From Mycobacterium haemophilum DSM 44634 (GTDB lineage: Bacteria; Actinomycetota; Actinomycetes; Mycobacteriales; Mycobacteriaceae), in NCBI RefSeq assembly GCF_000340435.2, contig NZ_CP011883.2, forward strand, positions 1,336,607 to 1,400,606: DNA of 64,000 nt. Reading direction: 5' to 3'. Under the pieces are notes generated by a model, which was given only the letters and a program-made list of their open reading frames with translations, ran no database searches and was not told the DNA's origin. Below, piece after piece: positions 26,419 through 33,824 of this stretch. Made by a program: the position numbers and the translations under genes. Numbering within the stretch: the stretch's first letter is position 1; every line of letters starts with the position of its first letter.

Positions 26419-27248
26419 CGGCGCACCGCGACGGCAATCAGATCCAGGCTGTCGTCTATCTCACGACCGTCTCCCGCCGCGATCAGGTCGAAGTCGTCGG
26501 TGGTGACCGCCGCGACATCGGCTGCCAGCTCGGGCGGCCAGGGTGCTCCTTCGTCGCAGGCCAGCGCTTGCGCGATCTGCGCGTCGATGATGGAGCCGCC
26601 GTGGCGGGCGTCCATCTCGGCCAGGCGCGGCCCATGAAACAACCCGAACATGGCCACCTCGGAAAAATCCGCGTCGACCAGCAATTGGGTCAGCTCGTCG
26701 GCGTTCAGCTCACGGGTGTGAAACGGGTTAATCGGTGTGTCACGGCCCGGCGAAAAGGTGATTCGGTTCGGGGTAGACACCATGAGTAGCCCCGAGGGAC
26801 GCAACACTCGGGCGCACTCGCTGACGAACTGGGCCTGATCCCACAGATGTTCGATGACTTGGAAGTTCACCACCACGTCTACCGAAGCGTCGGCCAGCGG
26901 CAACTCGGCCAGGTTTGCCTGCATGACCTGCACTCTCGGGTAACGGTTACGGACGTGGGCCACCGCGGCCTCGTCGTAGTCCACCGCAACGACCCGGCAG
27001 GCAACGTCGGCGATCAGGTCGGCCCCGTAGCCCTCGCCGCAGCCGGCCTCGAGCACCTCACGGCCGGTGCAACGCGGCGCCAGCTGCTGGTAAACCACCT
27101 GATGGCGGCGGAACCAGTAGTTCTCGATATCCAGATCGGGGATGGTGCGTTCACCCGTCAGCGTCAGCGTGGCGTGGACCGCTGGGGAGTCCACCGACGA
27201 GGGGTCGCCGGGGATGCGGTTGGGAACGTCGGGGACGAATGCGCTCAT
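26415..27248 (-). CDS. SAM-dependent methyltransferase of the methylglucose lipopolysaccharide cluster
   Basis: A 277-residue class I methyltransferase: motif I VLEAGCGEGYGADLI, acidic strand VVAVDYDEAAV, and VDVVVNFQVIEHL followed by ARVLRPSGLLMVSTPN. Homologue Rv3030 is proposed to methylate glucose units of the polysaccharide. ATG 27248 is preceded by a TAGCCT-type -10 box (minus strand, 27257-27262), suggesting leaderless expression. It is first in the three-gene minus-strand run and divergent from fixA. Confidence 0.88.
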   Translation of the reverse strand: MSAFVPDVPNRIPGDPSSVDSPAVHATLTLTGERTIPDLDIENYWFRRHQVVYQQLAPRCTGREVLEAGCGEGYGADLIADVACRVVAVDYDEAAVAHVRNRYPRVQVMQANLAELPLADASVDVVVNFQVIEHLWDQAQFVSECARVLRPSGLLMVSTPNRITFSPGRDTPINPFHTRELNADELTQLLVDADFSEVAMFGLFHGPRLAEMDARHGGSIIDAQIAQALACDEGAPWPPELAADVAAVTTDDFDLIAAGDGREIDDSLDLIAVAVRR

Positions 27249-27250
27249 TG

Positions 27251-27269
27251 TTAAGGCAGGCTAACCCGA
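27251..27269. promoter_or_regulatory. IdeR-like iron box overlapping the methyltransferase promoter
   Basis: TTAAGGCAGGCTAACCCGA matches the 19-bp IdeR consensus at 14 positions, with an unbroken AGGCTAACC core. It lies directly upstream of the minus-strand methyltransferase start and about 200 bases upstream of fixA. The core also serves as a TAGCCT -10 box on the minus strand, which could explain the match by itself. Confidence 0.3.
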
Positions 27270-27377
27270 ACCGCCCGATTCGCGAACCGCTGGAGCCGTC
27301 CGCGCTCACGGCGGTGCGGAGCAGCGGGCAATTGCGCAGATGCGACCCGCTATGGTGTGAGGGCATACCGTGCGAAG

Positions 27378-27405
27378 TTACCGAGCAGTAACAGCGCTGT
27401 ATGGT
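27378..27405 (+). promoter_or_regulatory. Putative fixA promoter
   Basis: TTACCG (27378-27383) and TATGGT (27400-27405) are separated by 16 bases. Transcription would begin near 27412 and give a leader of about 64 bases that includes the strong hairpin at 27425-27449. Confidence 0.4.
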
Positions 27406-27424
27406 TGCGAAACGCGTGACCGAG

Positions 27425-27449
27425 GTCCCGCAGTCGAGGACTGCGGGAC
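27425..27449 (+). promoter_or_regulatory. Perfect 10-bp hairpin in the fixA leader
   Basis: GTCCCGCAGT (27425-27434), loop CGAGG, and ACTGCGGGAC (27440-27449) form an uninterrupted stem just before the GAGGAGGA ribosome site and 26 bases before the ATG. No T-run follows, so it is not a classical terminator. It could stabilise the messenger, attenuate, or bind a protein. Confidence 0.5.
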
Positions 27450-27475
27450 GCCTTCGAGGAGGACGAACCACACCC

Positions 27476-28276
27476 ATGACGAACATCGTGGTCCTGATCA
27501 AGCAGGTCCCAGACACCTGGTCGGAGCGCAAGCTGACTGACGGCGATTTCACGCTGGACCGTGAGGCCGCCGACGCGGTGCTAGACGAGATCAACGAGCG
27601 TGCCGTCGAAGAGGCGCTGCAGATCCGCGAGAAAGAGGCCGCCGACGGCATCGAGGGGTCGGTGACGGTGCTGACCGCGGGCCCAGAGCGCGCCACCGAG
27701 GCGATCCGCAAGGCCCTGTCGATGGGCGCTGATAAGGCCGTCCACCTCAAGGACGACGGCATGCACGGCTCGGATGTCATCCAGACTGGGTGGGCGCTGG
27801 CACGCGCGTTGGGCACCATCGAAGGCACCGAACTGGTCATCGCCGGCAACGAATCCACCGATGGCGTCGGCGGCGCGGTTCCGGCGATCATCGCCGAGTA
27901 CCTGGGCCTGCCGCAGCTCACCCACCTGCGCAAAATCTCGGTTGCGGGCGGCAAAATCACCGGTGAACGCGAAACGGATGAGGGCGTGTTCACCCTCGAG
28001 GCCGCGCTGCCCGCGGTGGTCAGTGTGAACGAGAAGATCAACGAACCGCGCTTCCCCTCCTTCAAAGGCATCATGGCCGCCAAGAAGAAAGAAGTCACGG
28101 TGTTGACGTTGGCCGAGATCGGTGTCGAGGCCGACGAGGTCGGGCTGGCCAACGCCGGGTCGACGGTGTTGGCGTCGACGCCGAAGCCGGCCAAAACCGC
28201 GGGCGAGAAGGTCACCGATGAGGGCGACGGCGGCAACCAGATCGTGCAGTACCTGGTTGCCCAGAAGATCATTTAG
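27476..28276 (+). CDS. fixA: Electron transfer flavoprotein beta subunit
   Basis: A 266-residue ETF beta subunit, which with FixB accepts electrons from acyl-CoA dehydrogenases and passes them to the quinone pool. The opening MTNIVVLIKQVPDTW, the AMP-binding NEYDE-like region (LDEINERAVEEAL) and the recognition segment (ELVIAGNESTDGVGGAVPAIIAEYLGLP interrupted by typical ETF turns) are present. ATG 27476 follows GAGGAGGA. fixB follows after 36 bases. Corresponds to Rv3029c. Confidence 0.95.
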   Translation: MTNIVVLIKQVPDTWSERKLTDGDFTLDREAADAVLDEINERAVEEALQIREKEAADGIEGSVTVLTAGPERATEAIRKALSMGADKAVHLKDDGMHGSDVIQTGWALARALGTIEGTELVIAGNESTDGVGGAVPAIIAEYLGLPQLTHLRKISVAGGKITGERETDEGVFTLEAALPAVVSVNEKINEPRFPSFKGIMAAKKKEVTVLTLAEIGVEADEVGLANAGSTVLASTPKPAKTAGEKVTDEGDGGNQIVQYLVAQKII

Positions 28277-28312
28277 AGCGCACGTCCCTGACAGAGAAGA
28301 GCGATATTACCC

Positions 28313-29269
28313 ATGGCTGAAGCACTGGTGCTTGTCGAGCACGCTGAAGGTGCGCTGAAAAAGGTCAGCGCCGAATTGATCACCGCCGCCCGCGCGCTGG
28401 GTGAGCCGGCTGCTGTCGTGGTCGGCACGCCGGGAACGGCCGCGTCGCTGGTTGACGGGTTGAAGGCGGCCGGCGCCGCCAAAATCTACGTCGCCGAGTC
28501 CGACGCCGTCGGCAAATACTTGATCACGCCGGTGGTTGATGTGTTGGCCGCGTTGGCCGAATCATCGGCTCCGGCCGCCGTGCTATTGGCCGCCACCGCC
28601 GACGGCAAGGAGATCGGCGGCCGGCTGGCGGCCCGGATCGGATCCGGTCTGTTGGTCGACGTCGTGGACGTTCGAGAAGGGGCAGTGGGCGTCCATAGCA
28701 TTTTCGGTGGTGCGTTCACCGTCGAGGCGCGGGCCAACGGCGACATCCCGGTGATCACGGTGCGGGCGGGGGCCGTTGAGGCGCAGCCAGCCGCCGGCGC
28801 GGGTGAGCAGGTCAGCGTGGAGGTGCCGGCTCCCGCCGAGAACGCCACCAAGATCACCGCTCGCGAGCCCGCGGTTGCCGGCGACCGCCCGGAGCTGACC
28901 GAGGCCACCGTCGTGGTGTCCGGCGGCCGCGGTGTCGGCAGCGCGGAGAACTTCAGCGTGGTCGAGGCGCTGGCCGACTCGTTGGGCGCCGCAGTCGGAG
29001 CATCGCGTGCCGCGGTGGATTCCGGCTACTACCCGGGTCAGTTCCAGGTAGGCCAGACCGGTAAGACGGTGTCGCCCCAGCTCTACATTGCGTTGGGTAT
29101 CTCCGGGGCGATCCAGCACCGCGCGGGCATGCAGACCTCAAAGACCATCGTCGCGGTCAACAAGGACGAGGAAGCACCGATCTTCGAGATCGCGGACTTC
29201 GGTGTCGTCGGTGACCTGTTCAAGGTGGCGCCGCAGCTGACCGACGGGATCAAGGCTCGTAAGGGCTGA
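28313..29269 (+). CDS. fixB: Electron transfer flavoprotein alpha subunit
   Basis: The 318-residue FAD-binding subunit of ETF. The C-terminal FAD domain shows VVSGGRGVGSAENF, SRAAVDSGYYPGQFQVGQTG and KTVSPQLYIALGISGAIQHR, the family fingerprint. The length is the same as recalled for Rv3028c. It forms an operon with fixA and is followed by a terminator-like hairpin. Confidence 0.95.
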   Translation: MAEALVLVEHAEGALKKVSAELITAARALGEPAAVVVGTPGTAASLVDGLKAAGAAKIYVAESDAVGKYLITPVVDVLAALAESSAPAAVLLAATADGKEIGGRLAARIGSGLLVDVVDVREGAVGVHSIFGGAFTVEARANGDIPVITVRAGAVEAQPAAGAGEQVSVEVPAPAENATKITAREPAVAGDRPELTEATVVVSGGRGVGSAENFSVVEALADSLGAAVGASRAAVDSGYYPGQFQVGQTGKTVSPQLYIALGISGAIQHRAGMQTSKTIVAVNKDEEAPIFEIADFGVVGDLFKVAPQLTDGIKARKG

Positions 29270-29287
29270 CGCCCCCGCGGTGATAGC

Positions 29288-29309
29288 GTGCCGTGGTCAC
29301 CCACGGCAT
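29288..29309 (+). terminator. Hairpin after fixB
   Basis: GTGCCGTGG (29288-29296), loop TCAC, CCACGGCAT (29301-29309): a 9-bp stem with one wobble, followed by a short T-containing run (TTTCGTC). It ends 75 bases before the next start and probably terminates the fixAB transcript. Confidence 0.5.
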
Positions 29310-29383
29310 TTCGTCATCTGACGTGCACCGACATGTCACAACGTTGATGCCGGTTAGCTGACCGGTTGCGTCACGTTGGTGCC

Positions 29384-30253
29384 ATGAGCATTGCTTCTGT
29401 CCTGATACCCAGCGAGAAGCCGCATGGCACCGCGTCAAGTTCGTCTGCTGGGCCGCGTTATTCCCTGTTGCTGTCCACCGATCCCACCCTCGTTGCGGCC
29501 GCGCAGCGGCTCCGCTACGACGTGTTCAGCAGTACTCCCGGCTTCGCCGTGCCGGCGGCGGGCTCAGGGCAACGTGGCGCGCACCTGGACGTCGAACCGT
29601 TCGACGAGTTTTGCGACCACCTGTTGGTGCGTAATGACCACACCGGCGAGCTGGTGGGTTGTTACCGAATGCTGCCGCCGGCGGGTGCCATCGCGGCCGG
29701 AGGCCTTTATACCGCAACGGAATTCGATATTCGCTCATTCGATCCGTTGCGGTCGTCGTTGGTCGAGATGGGCCGCGCCGTGGTGCGCGAAGGTCACCGC
29801 AACGGTGGCGTAGTGCTACTGATGTGGGCGGGCATCCTGGCCTATCTTGACCGATACGGCCATGACTATGTCACCGGTTGTGTGTCGGTCCCGATCGCCG
29901 GCGATCCCGCTGCAGGCAGGCAGATTCGTGGCGTCCGCGACTTTGTGCTGCAACGACATGCCGCCGCGCCGCAGCACCGGGTGTACCCGTATCGCCCGGT
30001 GCAAGTGCAGGGTCGGGGCATCGACGATATTCCGCCGCCGCAACGGCCGACGGTTCCGCCGCTGATGCGCGGCTACCTGCGACTGGGAGCACGGGTCTGC
30101 GGTGAGCCGGCGCACGACCCGGACTTCGGTTCGGGGGACTTCTGCATGCTGCTGGATAAGCGTGACGCCGATACCCGCTATCTGCGGCGACTGCGGTCAG
30201 TTTCAGCCGCCTCGGAGCTGGCCGGAGCGATGGCAGGCAGAGTGACTCCGTGA
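29384..30253 (+). CDS. GNAT-type acyltransferase (OlsB/hemolysin-like)
   Basis: A 289-residue protein. It has the acyl-homoserine-lactone-synthase/OlsB-like GNAT layout: SLLLSTDPTLVAAAQRLRYD-type entry, then DEFCDHLLVRNDHTGELVGCYRM, and VEMGRAVVREGHR as the acyl-donor site. OlsB enzymes N-acylate ornithine with 3-hydroxyacyl-ACP. It overlaps a PlsC-type gene by 4 bp, like olsB-olsA pairs, although the substrate here is not known. ATG 29384 was chosen; TTG 29366 lies six codons upstream. Corresponds to Rv3027c. Confidence 0.82.
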   Translation: MSIASVLIPSEKPHGTASSSSAGPRYSLLLSTDPTLVAAAQRLRYDVFSSTPGFAVPAAGSGQRGAHLDVEPFDEFCDHLLVRNDHTGELVGCYRMLPPAGAIAAGGLYTATEFDIRSFDPLRSSLVEMGRAVVREGHRNGGVVLLMWAGILAYLDRYGHDYVTGCVSVPIAGDPAAGRQIRGVRDFVLQRHAAAPQHRVYPYRPVQVQGRGIDDIPPPQRPTVPPLMRGYLRLGARVCGEPAHDPDFGSGDFCMLLDKRDADTRYLRRLRSVSAASELAGAMAGRVTP

Positions 30254-31143
30254 ACAGCCTAGGGTGCACTTCCACGGTCAGCGGGCATGCCTGGCTGCCG
30301 CGGACATCGTGCGATATCAACTGTGTGCGCAAGGATAACGCTGCTGCGTCGCGGCGGCCGCTGGTCGTGCTGCGGGTGGCGCTGCGGGTAATGCTGCTGG
30401 TGCTGCTGGCACCGGGGTTGCCGCTGGCGGCGGTGCCGCTGCCGGGCCGCACGCACACGCAACGCGCCTATTGTCGGTTGATGCTGCGCTGCTTCGGCGT
30501 GCGGATCACGGTATCGGGTAGCCCGATTCGTAACCTGCGCGGAGTCCTGGTGGTCAGCAGCCACATGTCTTGGCTGGATGTCTTCGCCATCGGCGCTGTG
30601 TTGCCGGGGTCCTTCGTCGCCCGTGCCGATATGTTCACCGGGCCCGCAACTGGGATCGTGGCGCGCATCCTGAAGATCATCCCGATCGAGCGGTCCAGTC
30701 TGCGGAGGCTGCCCGCGGTGGTCGACATCGTCGCCCGTCGGCTGCGAGCCGGTCAAACCGTGGTGGCGTTTCCTGAAGGCACCACCTGGTGCGGCCTCAC
30801 TGGGCCATCGCACCAAGGGTTCTTCTATCCGGCAATGTTTCAGGCCGCGATCGATGCCGGTCGTCCAGTACAGCCTCTTCGGCTGACATATCACCACATC
30901 GACGGGAGCGTATCGACCGTGCCGGCCTTCGTCGGTGACGACACATTGTTGCGGTCAATCCGCCGGCTGCTCACCGTGCGTTGCACGTTGGCGTGGGTGC
31001 GTGTCGAATCTCTGCAGCTGCCAGGCACCGACCGGCGGGCCCTGGCCCGTCGCTGTCAGTCCGCGGTGCGACTGGGGACTGGGCCGCATGCCGATGCGGA
31101 ACCCCGACATGTCGGGGCCGGAGTCAGCAGCGGGCGCTCCTGA
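30250..31143 (+). CDS. PlsC-type 1-acyl-glycerol-phosphate acyltransferase family protein
   Basis: A 297-residue membrane-associated acyltransferase. The catalytic HX4D motif is H105-MSWL-D110 (SSHMSWLD), block III is FPEGTTW, and a hydrophobic anchor spans about residues 38-65. The extension of about 30 residues before the anchor is unusual and a later start cannot be excluded. The GTG overlaps the GNAT gene by 4 bp, implying that both act on one lipid, by analogy the second acylation of a lyso-lipid. Corresponds to Rv3026c. Confidence 0.83.
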   Translation: MNSLGCTSTVSGHAWLPRTSCDINCVRKDNAAASRRPLVVLRVALRVMLLVLLAPGLPLAAVPLPGRTHTQRAYCRLMLRCFGVRITVSGSPIRNLRGVLVVSSHMSWLDVFAIGAVLPGSFVARADMFTGPATGIVARILKIIPIERSSLRRLPAVVDIVARRLRAGQTVVAFPEGTTWCGLTGPSHQGFFYPAMFQAAIDAGRPVQPLRLTYHHIDGSVSTVPAFVGDDTLLRSIRRLLTVRCTLAWVRVESLQLPGTDRRALARRCQSAVRLGTGPHADAEPRHVGAGVSSGRS

Positions 31144-31181
31144 CCCGGCCGGCCTGGATCGCCGGTATCCTAAAGCCCGTC

Positions 31182-32369
31182 ATGGTCTACCTGGATCACG
31201 CCGCTACGACCCCGATGCACCCCGCCGCCATCGAGGCGATGACGACCGTGCTCGGCACCGTCGGCAATGCATCGTCGCTGCATACCAGTGGGCGAGCGGC
31301 GCGGCGGCGGATCGAGGAATCCCGTGAGCTGATCGCCGACAAACTTGCCGCGCGCCCGTCCGAGGTGATCTTCACCGCGGGCGGCACGGAGAGCGACAAC
31401 CTAGCCGTCAAAGGTATCTATTGGGCGCGTCGCGACACGCAGCCGCGCCACCGACGCATCGTCACCACCGAGGTGGAACACCACGCCGTGCTGGACGCGG
31501 TGACCTGGCTGGTCGAACACGAGGGTGCGGAGGTGACGTGGTTGCCCACCGCTGCCGACGGCTCGGTATCGGCGGCCGGGCTGCGGGAGGCGCTGCAGCG
31601 ACACGACGACGTCGCGTTGGTGTCAGTGATGTGGGCCAATAACGAAGTCGGCACGGTCATGCCGGCCGCTGAACTCGCCGCCGTCGCCGCCGAGTTCGGT
31701 GTCCCGATGCACAGCGACGCGATCCAGGCGGTGGGGCAGCTGCCGGTCGACTTCGGCGCCAGCGGGCTGTCGGCGATGAGTGTGGCCGCGCACAAGTTTG
31801 GCGGCCCGCCGGGTGTGGGCGCGCTGCTGCTGCGCCGCGACGTCAGCTGTGTGCCGTTGTCGCACGGCGGTGGGCAGGAGCGCGATATTCGTTCCGGCAC
31901 CCCCGATGTCGCCAGCGCTGTCGGGATGGCAGCGGCGGCGCAGATCGCGGTGGATGGATTGGAGCCCAACAGCATCCGGTTGCAGGTGCTGCGTGACCGC
32001 TTGATCGAGGGAGTGCTGGCCACGATTGACGACGTTGCGCTCAACGGTGCCCCCAACCGGCGGCTTCCAGGCAACGCGCACTTCACCTTCCGGGGCTGCG
32101 AAGGCGACGCGCTGTTGATGTTGTTGGACGCCAACGGAATCGAATGCTCGACCGGATCGGCTTGCACCGCCGGTGTTCCGCAGCCGTCGCATGTCTTGAT
32201 TGCGATGGGCGCCGATCCGGCCAGTGCGCGCGGATCGCTGCGTCTTTCGTTGGGTCACACCAGTGTTGAGGCCGACGTTGATGAAGTGCTACGGGTGCTG
32301 CCGGGGGCGGTGGACCGTGCCCGTCGGGCATTGCTGGCCGCGGCGGGGGCCGGGGGTGTTGGGGGGTGA
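31182..32369 (+). CDS. iscS: Cysteine desulfurase
   Basis: A 395-residue PLP enzyme that removes sulfur from cysteine for iron-sulfur clusters and tRNA thiolation. The PLP lysine is K205 in AAHKFGGPPG; the persulfide-forming cysteine is C328 in STGSAC, the same number as in E. coli IscS. ATG 31182 lies 10 bases after TATCCT, a -10 box, so it is probably leaderless. trmU overlaps its stop by 4 bp, giving a sulfur-relay pair. Corresponds to Rv3025c. Confidence 0.95.
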   Translation: MVYLDHAATTPMHPAAIEAMTTVLGTVGNASSLHTSGRAARRRIEESRELIADKLAARPSEVIFTAGGTESDNLAVKGIYWARRDTQPRHRRIVTTEVEHHAVLDAVTWLVEHEGAEVTWLPTAADGSVSAAGLREALQRHDDVALVSVMWANNEVGTVMPAAELAAVAAEFGVPMHSDAIQAVGQLPVDFGASGLSAMSVAAHKFGGPPGVGALLLRRDVSCVPLSHGGGQERDIRSGTPDVASAVGMAAAAQIAVDGLEPNSIRLQVLRDRLIEGVLATIDDVALNGAPNRRLPGNAHFTFRGCEGDALLMLLDANGIECSTGSACTAGVPQPSHVLIAMGADPASARGSLRLSLGHTSVEADVDEVLRVLPGAVDRARRALLAAAGAGGVGG

Positions 32370-33445
32370 AAGTTCTCGCCGCGATGAGCGGTGGCGTCGA
32401 CTCGTCGGTCGCCGCTGCTCGGATGGTCGACGCCGGACACGATGTGGTGGGTGTGCACCTGGCGCTGTCTACCGCTCCCGGTACGCTGCGCACCGGGTCG
32501 CGGGGCTGCTGCTCGAAAGAAGACGCGTCAGATGCGCGCCGTGTCGCCGATGTTCTCGGGATCCCATTCTATGTTTGGGATTTCGCTGAGAAGTTCCACA
32601 AAGACGTGATCGATGACTTTGTGTCATCGTATGCCCGCGGGGAAACCCCTAACCCCTGTGTGCGATGCAATCAGCGGATCAAGTTCTCGGCGCTTGCTGT
32701 CAGAGCCTTAGCGTTGGGCTTCGATACGGTGGCCACCGGCCACTACGCGCGGCTGTCCGGTGGGCGGCTACGTCGTGCTGTCGACCGGGATAAGGATCAG
32801 TCCTATGTGCTGGCCGTACTGACCGCCCAGCAGCTGCGCCACGCCGCGTTCCCGATCGGCGACACCCCCAAGCCGCAGGTCCGTGCGGAGGCCGCCCGCC
32901 GCGGCCTACCGGTTGCCGATAAGCCCGACAGCCACGACATCTGCTTCATCCCGTCCGGCAACACCCGTGCCTTTCTGGGTGCGCGCATTGGGGTTCGCCG
33001 CGGCAGCGTGGTTGATGCGGATGGCGCCGTGCTTGCTACCCATGACGGGGTGCACGGCTTCACCGTCGGTCAACGCAAGGGCCTGGGCATCGCCGGGCCA
33101 GGACCGGACGGCCGACCGCGCTACGTGACGGCGATCGACGCCGACACCGCGACCGTGCAGGTGGGCGACGCGGCCGACCTCGATGTGCATGCGCTGATCG
33201 GACGGGCGCCGGTCTTCACCGCGGGAGCCGCGCCGTCGGGTCCTGTTGAGTGCGTGGTTCAGATTCGTGCGCACGGTGAAACCGCCGGTGCGGTCGTTGA
33301 GTTGATTGGTGACGAGCTTTCGGTGCGGTTGTGCGAACCGCTGCGCGGTGTGGCGCGCGGCCAGACGCTGGTGCTGTACCGCCTGGATCCGGACGGCGAC
33401 GAGGTGCTCGGCAGCGCCACCATCGCCGCCACGCCGGCGTTATAG
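32366..33445 (+). CDS. trmU: tRNA-specific 2-thiouridylase MnmA/TrmU
   Basis: A 359-residue PP-loop enzyme forming 2-thiouridine at the wobble base of Lys, Glu and Gln tRNAs, using sulfur from IscS. The ATP pyrophosphatase loop is SGGVDSS (8-14). Catalytic cysteines are C98 (NPCVRC, C101 adjacent) and C193 (SHDICFIPSGN). The GTG overlaps the iscS stop. The 3' end is partly duplicated downstream (see 33464-33516). Corresponds to Rv3024c. Confidence 0.95.
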   Translation: MKVLAAMSGGVDSSVAAARMVDAGHDVVGVHLALSTAPGTLRTGSRGCCSKEDASDARRVADVLGIPFYVWDFAEKFHKDVIDDFVSSYARGETPNPCVRCNQRIKFSALAVRALALGFDTVATGHYARLSGGRLRRAVDRDKDQSYVLAVLTAQQLRHAAFPIGDTPKPQVRAEAARRGLPVADKPDSHDICFIPSGNTRAFLGARIGVRRGSVVDADGAVLATHDGVHGFTVGQRKGLGIAGPGPDGRPRYVTAIDADTATVQVGDAADLDVHALIGRAPVFTAGAAPSGPVECVVQIRAHGETAGAVVELIGDELSVRLCEPLRGVARGQTLVLYRLDPDGDEVLGSATIAATPAL

Positions 33446-33463
33446 CTTGCAAAGCGACCGCGG

Positions 33464-33516
33464 GTGAAACCGCCAGTGCGGTCGTTGAATTGGTCTGTGA
33501 CGAGCTTCTGTGCGGT
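33464..33516 (+). pseudogene. Diverged duplicate of an internal trmU segment
   Basis: Bases 33464-33516 resemble 33276-33330 within trmU, 188 bases upstream: GTGAAACCGCC, GTGCGGTCGTTGA, TGACGAGCTT and TGCGGT are shared in order. The copy begins 18 bases after the trmU stop and has no start of its own. It is a relic of a tandem duplication at the edge of the PE/PPE array. Confidence 0.65.
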
Positions 33517-33631
33517 CATGTGAATCGTGTATTATCTGGCCCTTCGACGGACACGAGGTCGATGGACGGCGGGACTGTCTCGGGCCGGGTGGATAGGGGA
33601 ACGGATCGGCTGCGGCGGTGCCGGCCGTAAG

Positions 33632-33716
33632 TTGACTATGGGCATGTTCCGCGCCAGCTATTATTCGCCATGTGTATAGTTGAGCGGGCTTATTGATTTG
33701 ACTGAGGGAGCGGGTT
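33632..33716 (+). promoter_or_regulatory. Conserved leader of PE/PPE unit 1
   Basis: TTGACTATGGGCATGTT at 33632 is shared with unit 2 (TTGACTATAGCGATGTT at 35138). In both, exactly 79 bases lie between TTGACT and the first codon of the mini-PE frame. TATTAT at 33659 is a possible -10 box; a GAGGGAG ribosome site lies 8 bases before the GTG. Confidence 0.4.
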
Positions 33717-33824
33717 GTGACGCTGCAGGTGGTTCCGGAGGGTTTGGCGGCGGCCAGTGCTGCGGTGGAGGCGGTGATTGCGGCGGTGGTGCCGGCGGCG
33801 GCGTACGGTGCGGGTTTGGCGTGA
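33717..33824 (+). CDS. Mini PE-like protein, unit 1
   Basis: A 35-codon frame: it opens with VTLQVVPEGLAAASAAVEAV, which carries the Pro-Glu pair and N-terminal helix pattern of PE proteins, and ends LAAAYGAGLA-like (AAAYGAGLA). A full PE domain is about 100 residues, so only the first helix remains. The stop TGA overlaps the PPE start (GTGA), the usual PE-PPE arrangement. M. tuberculosis PE27A is a similarly tiny PE in this region as I recall. It may act mainly by translational coupling. Confidence 0.6.
   Translation: MTLQVVPEGLAAASAAVEAVIAAVVPAAAYGAGLA

Noticed and set aside
33680..33820. Gly/Cys-rich N-terminal extension of the first PPE
   Set aside because: The extension is the out-of-frame reading of the mini-PE sequence; GTG 33821 with the 4-bp overlap is the normal PE-PPE arrangement.
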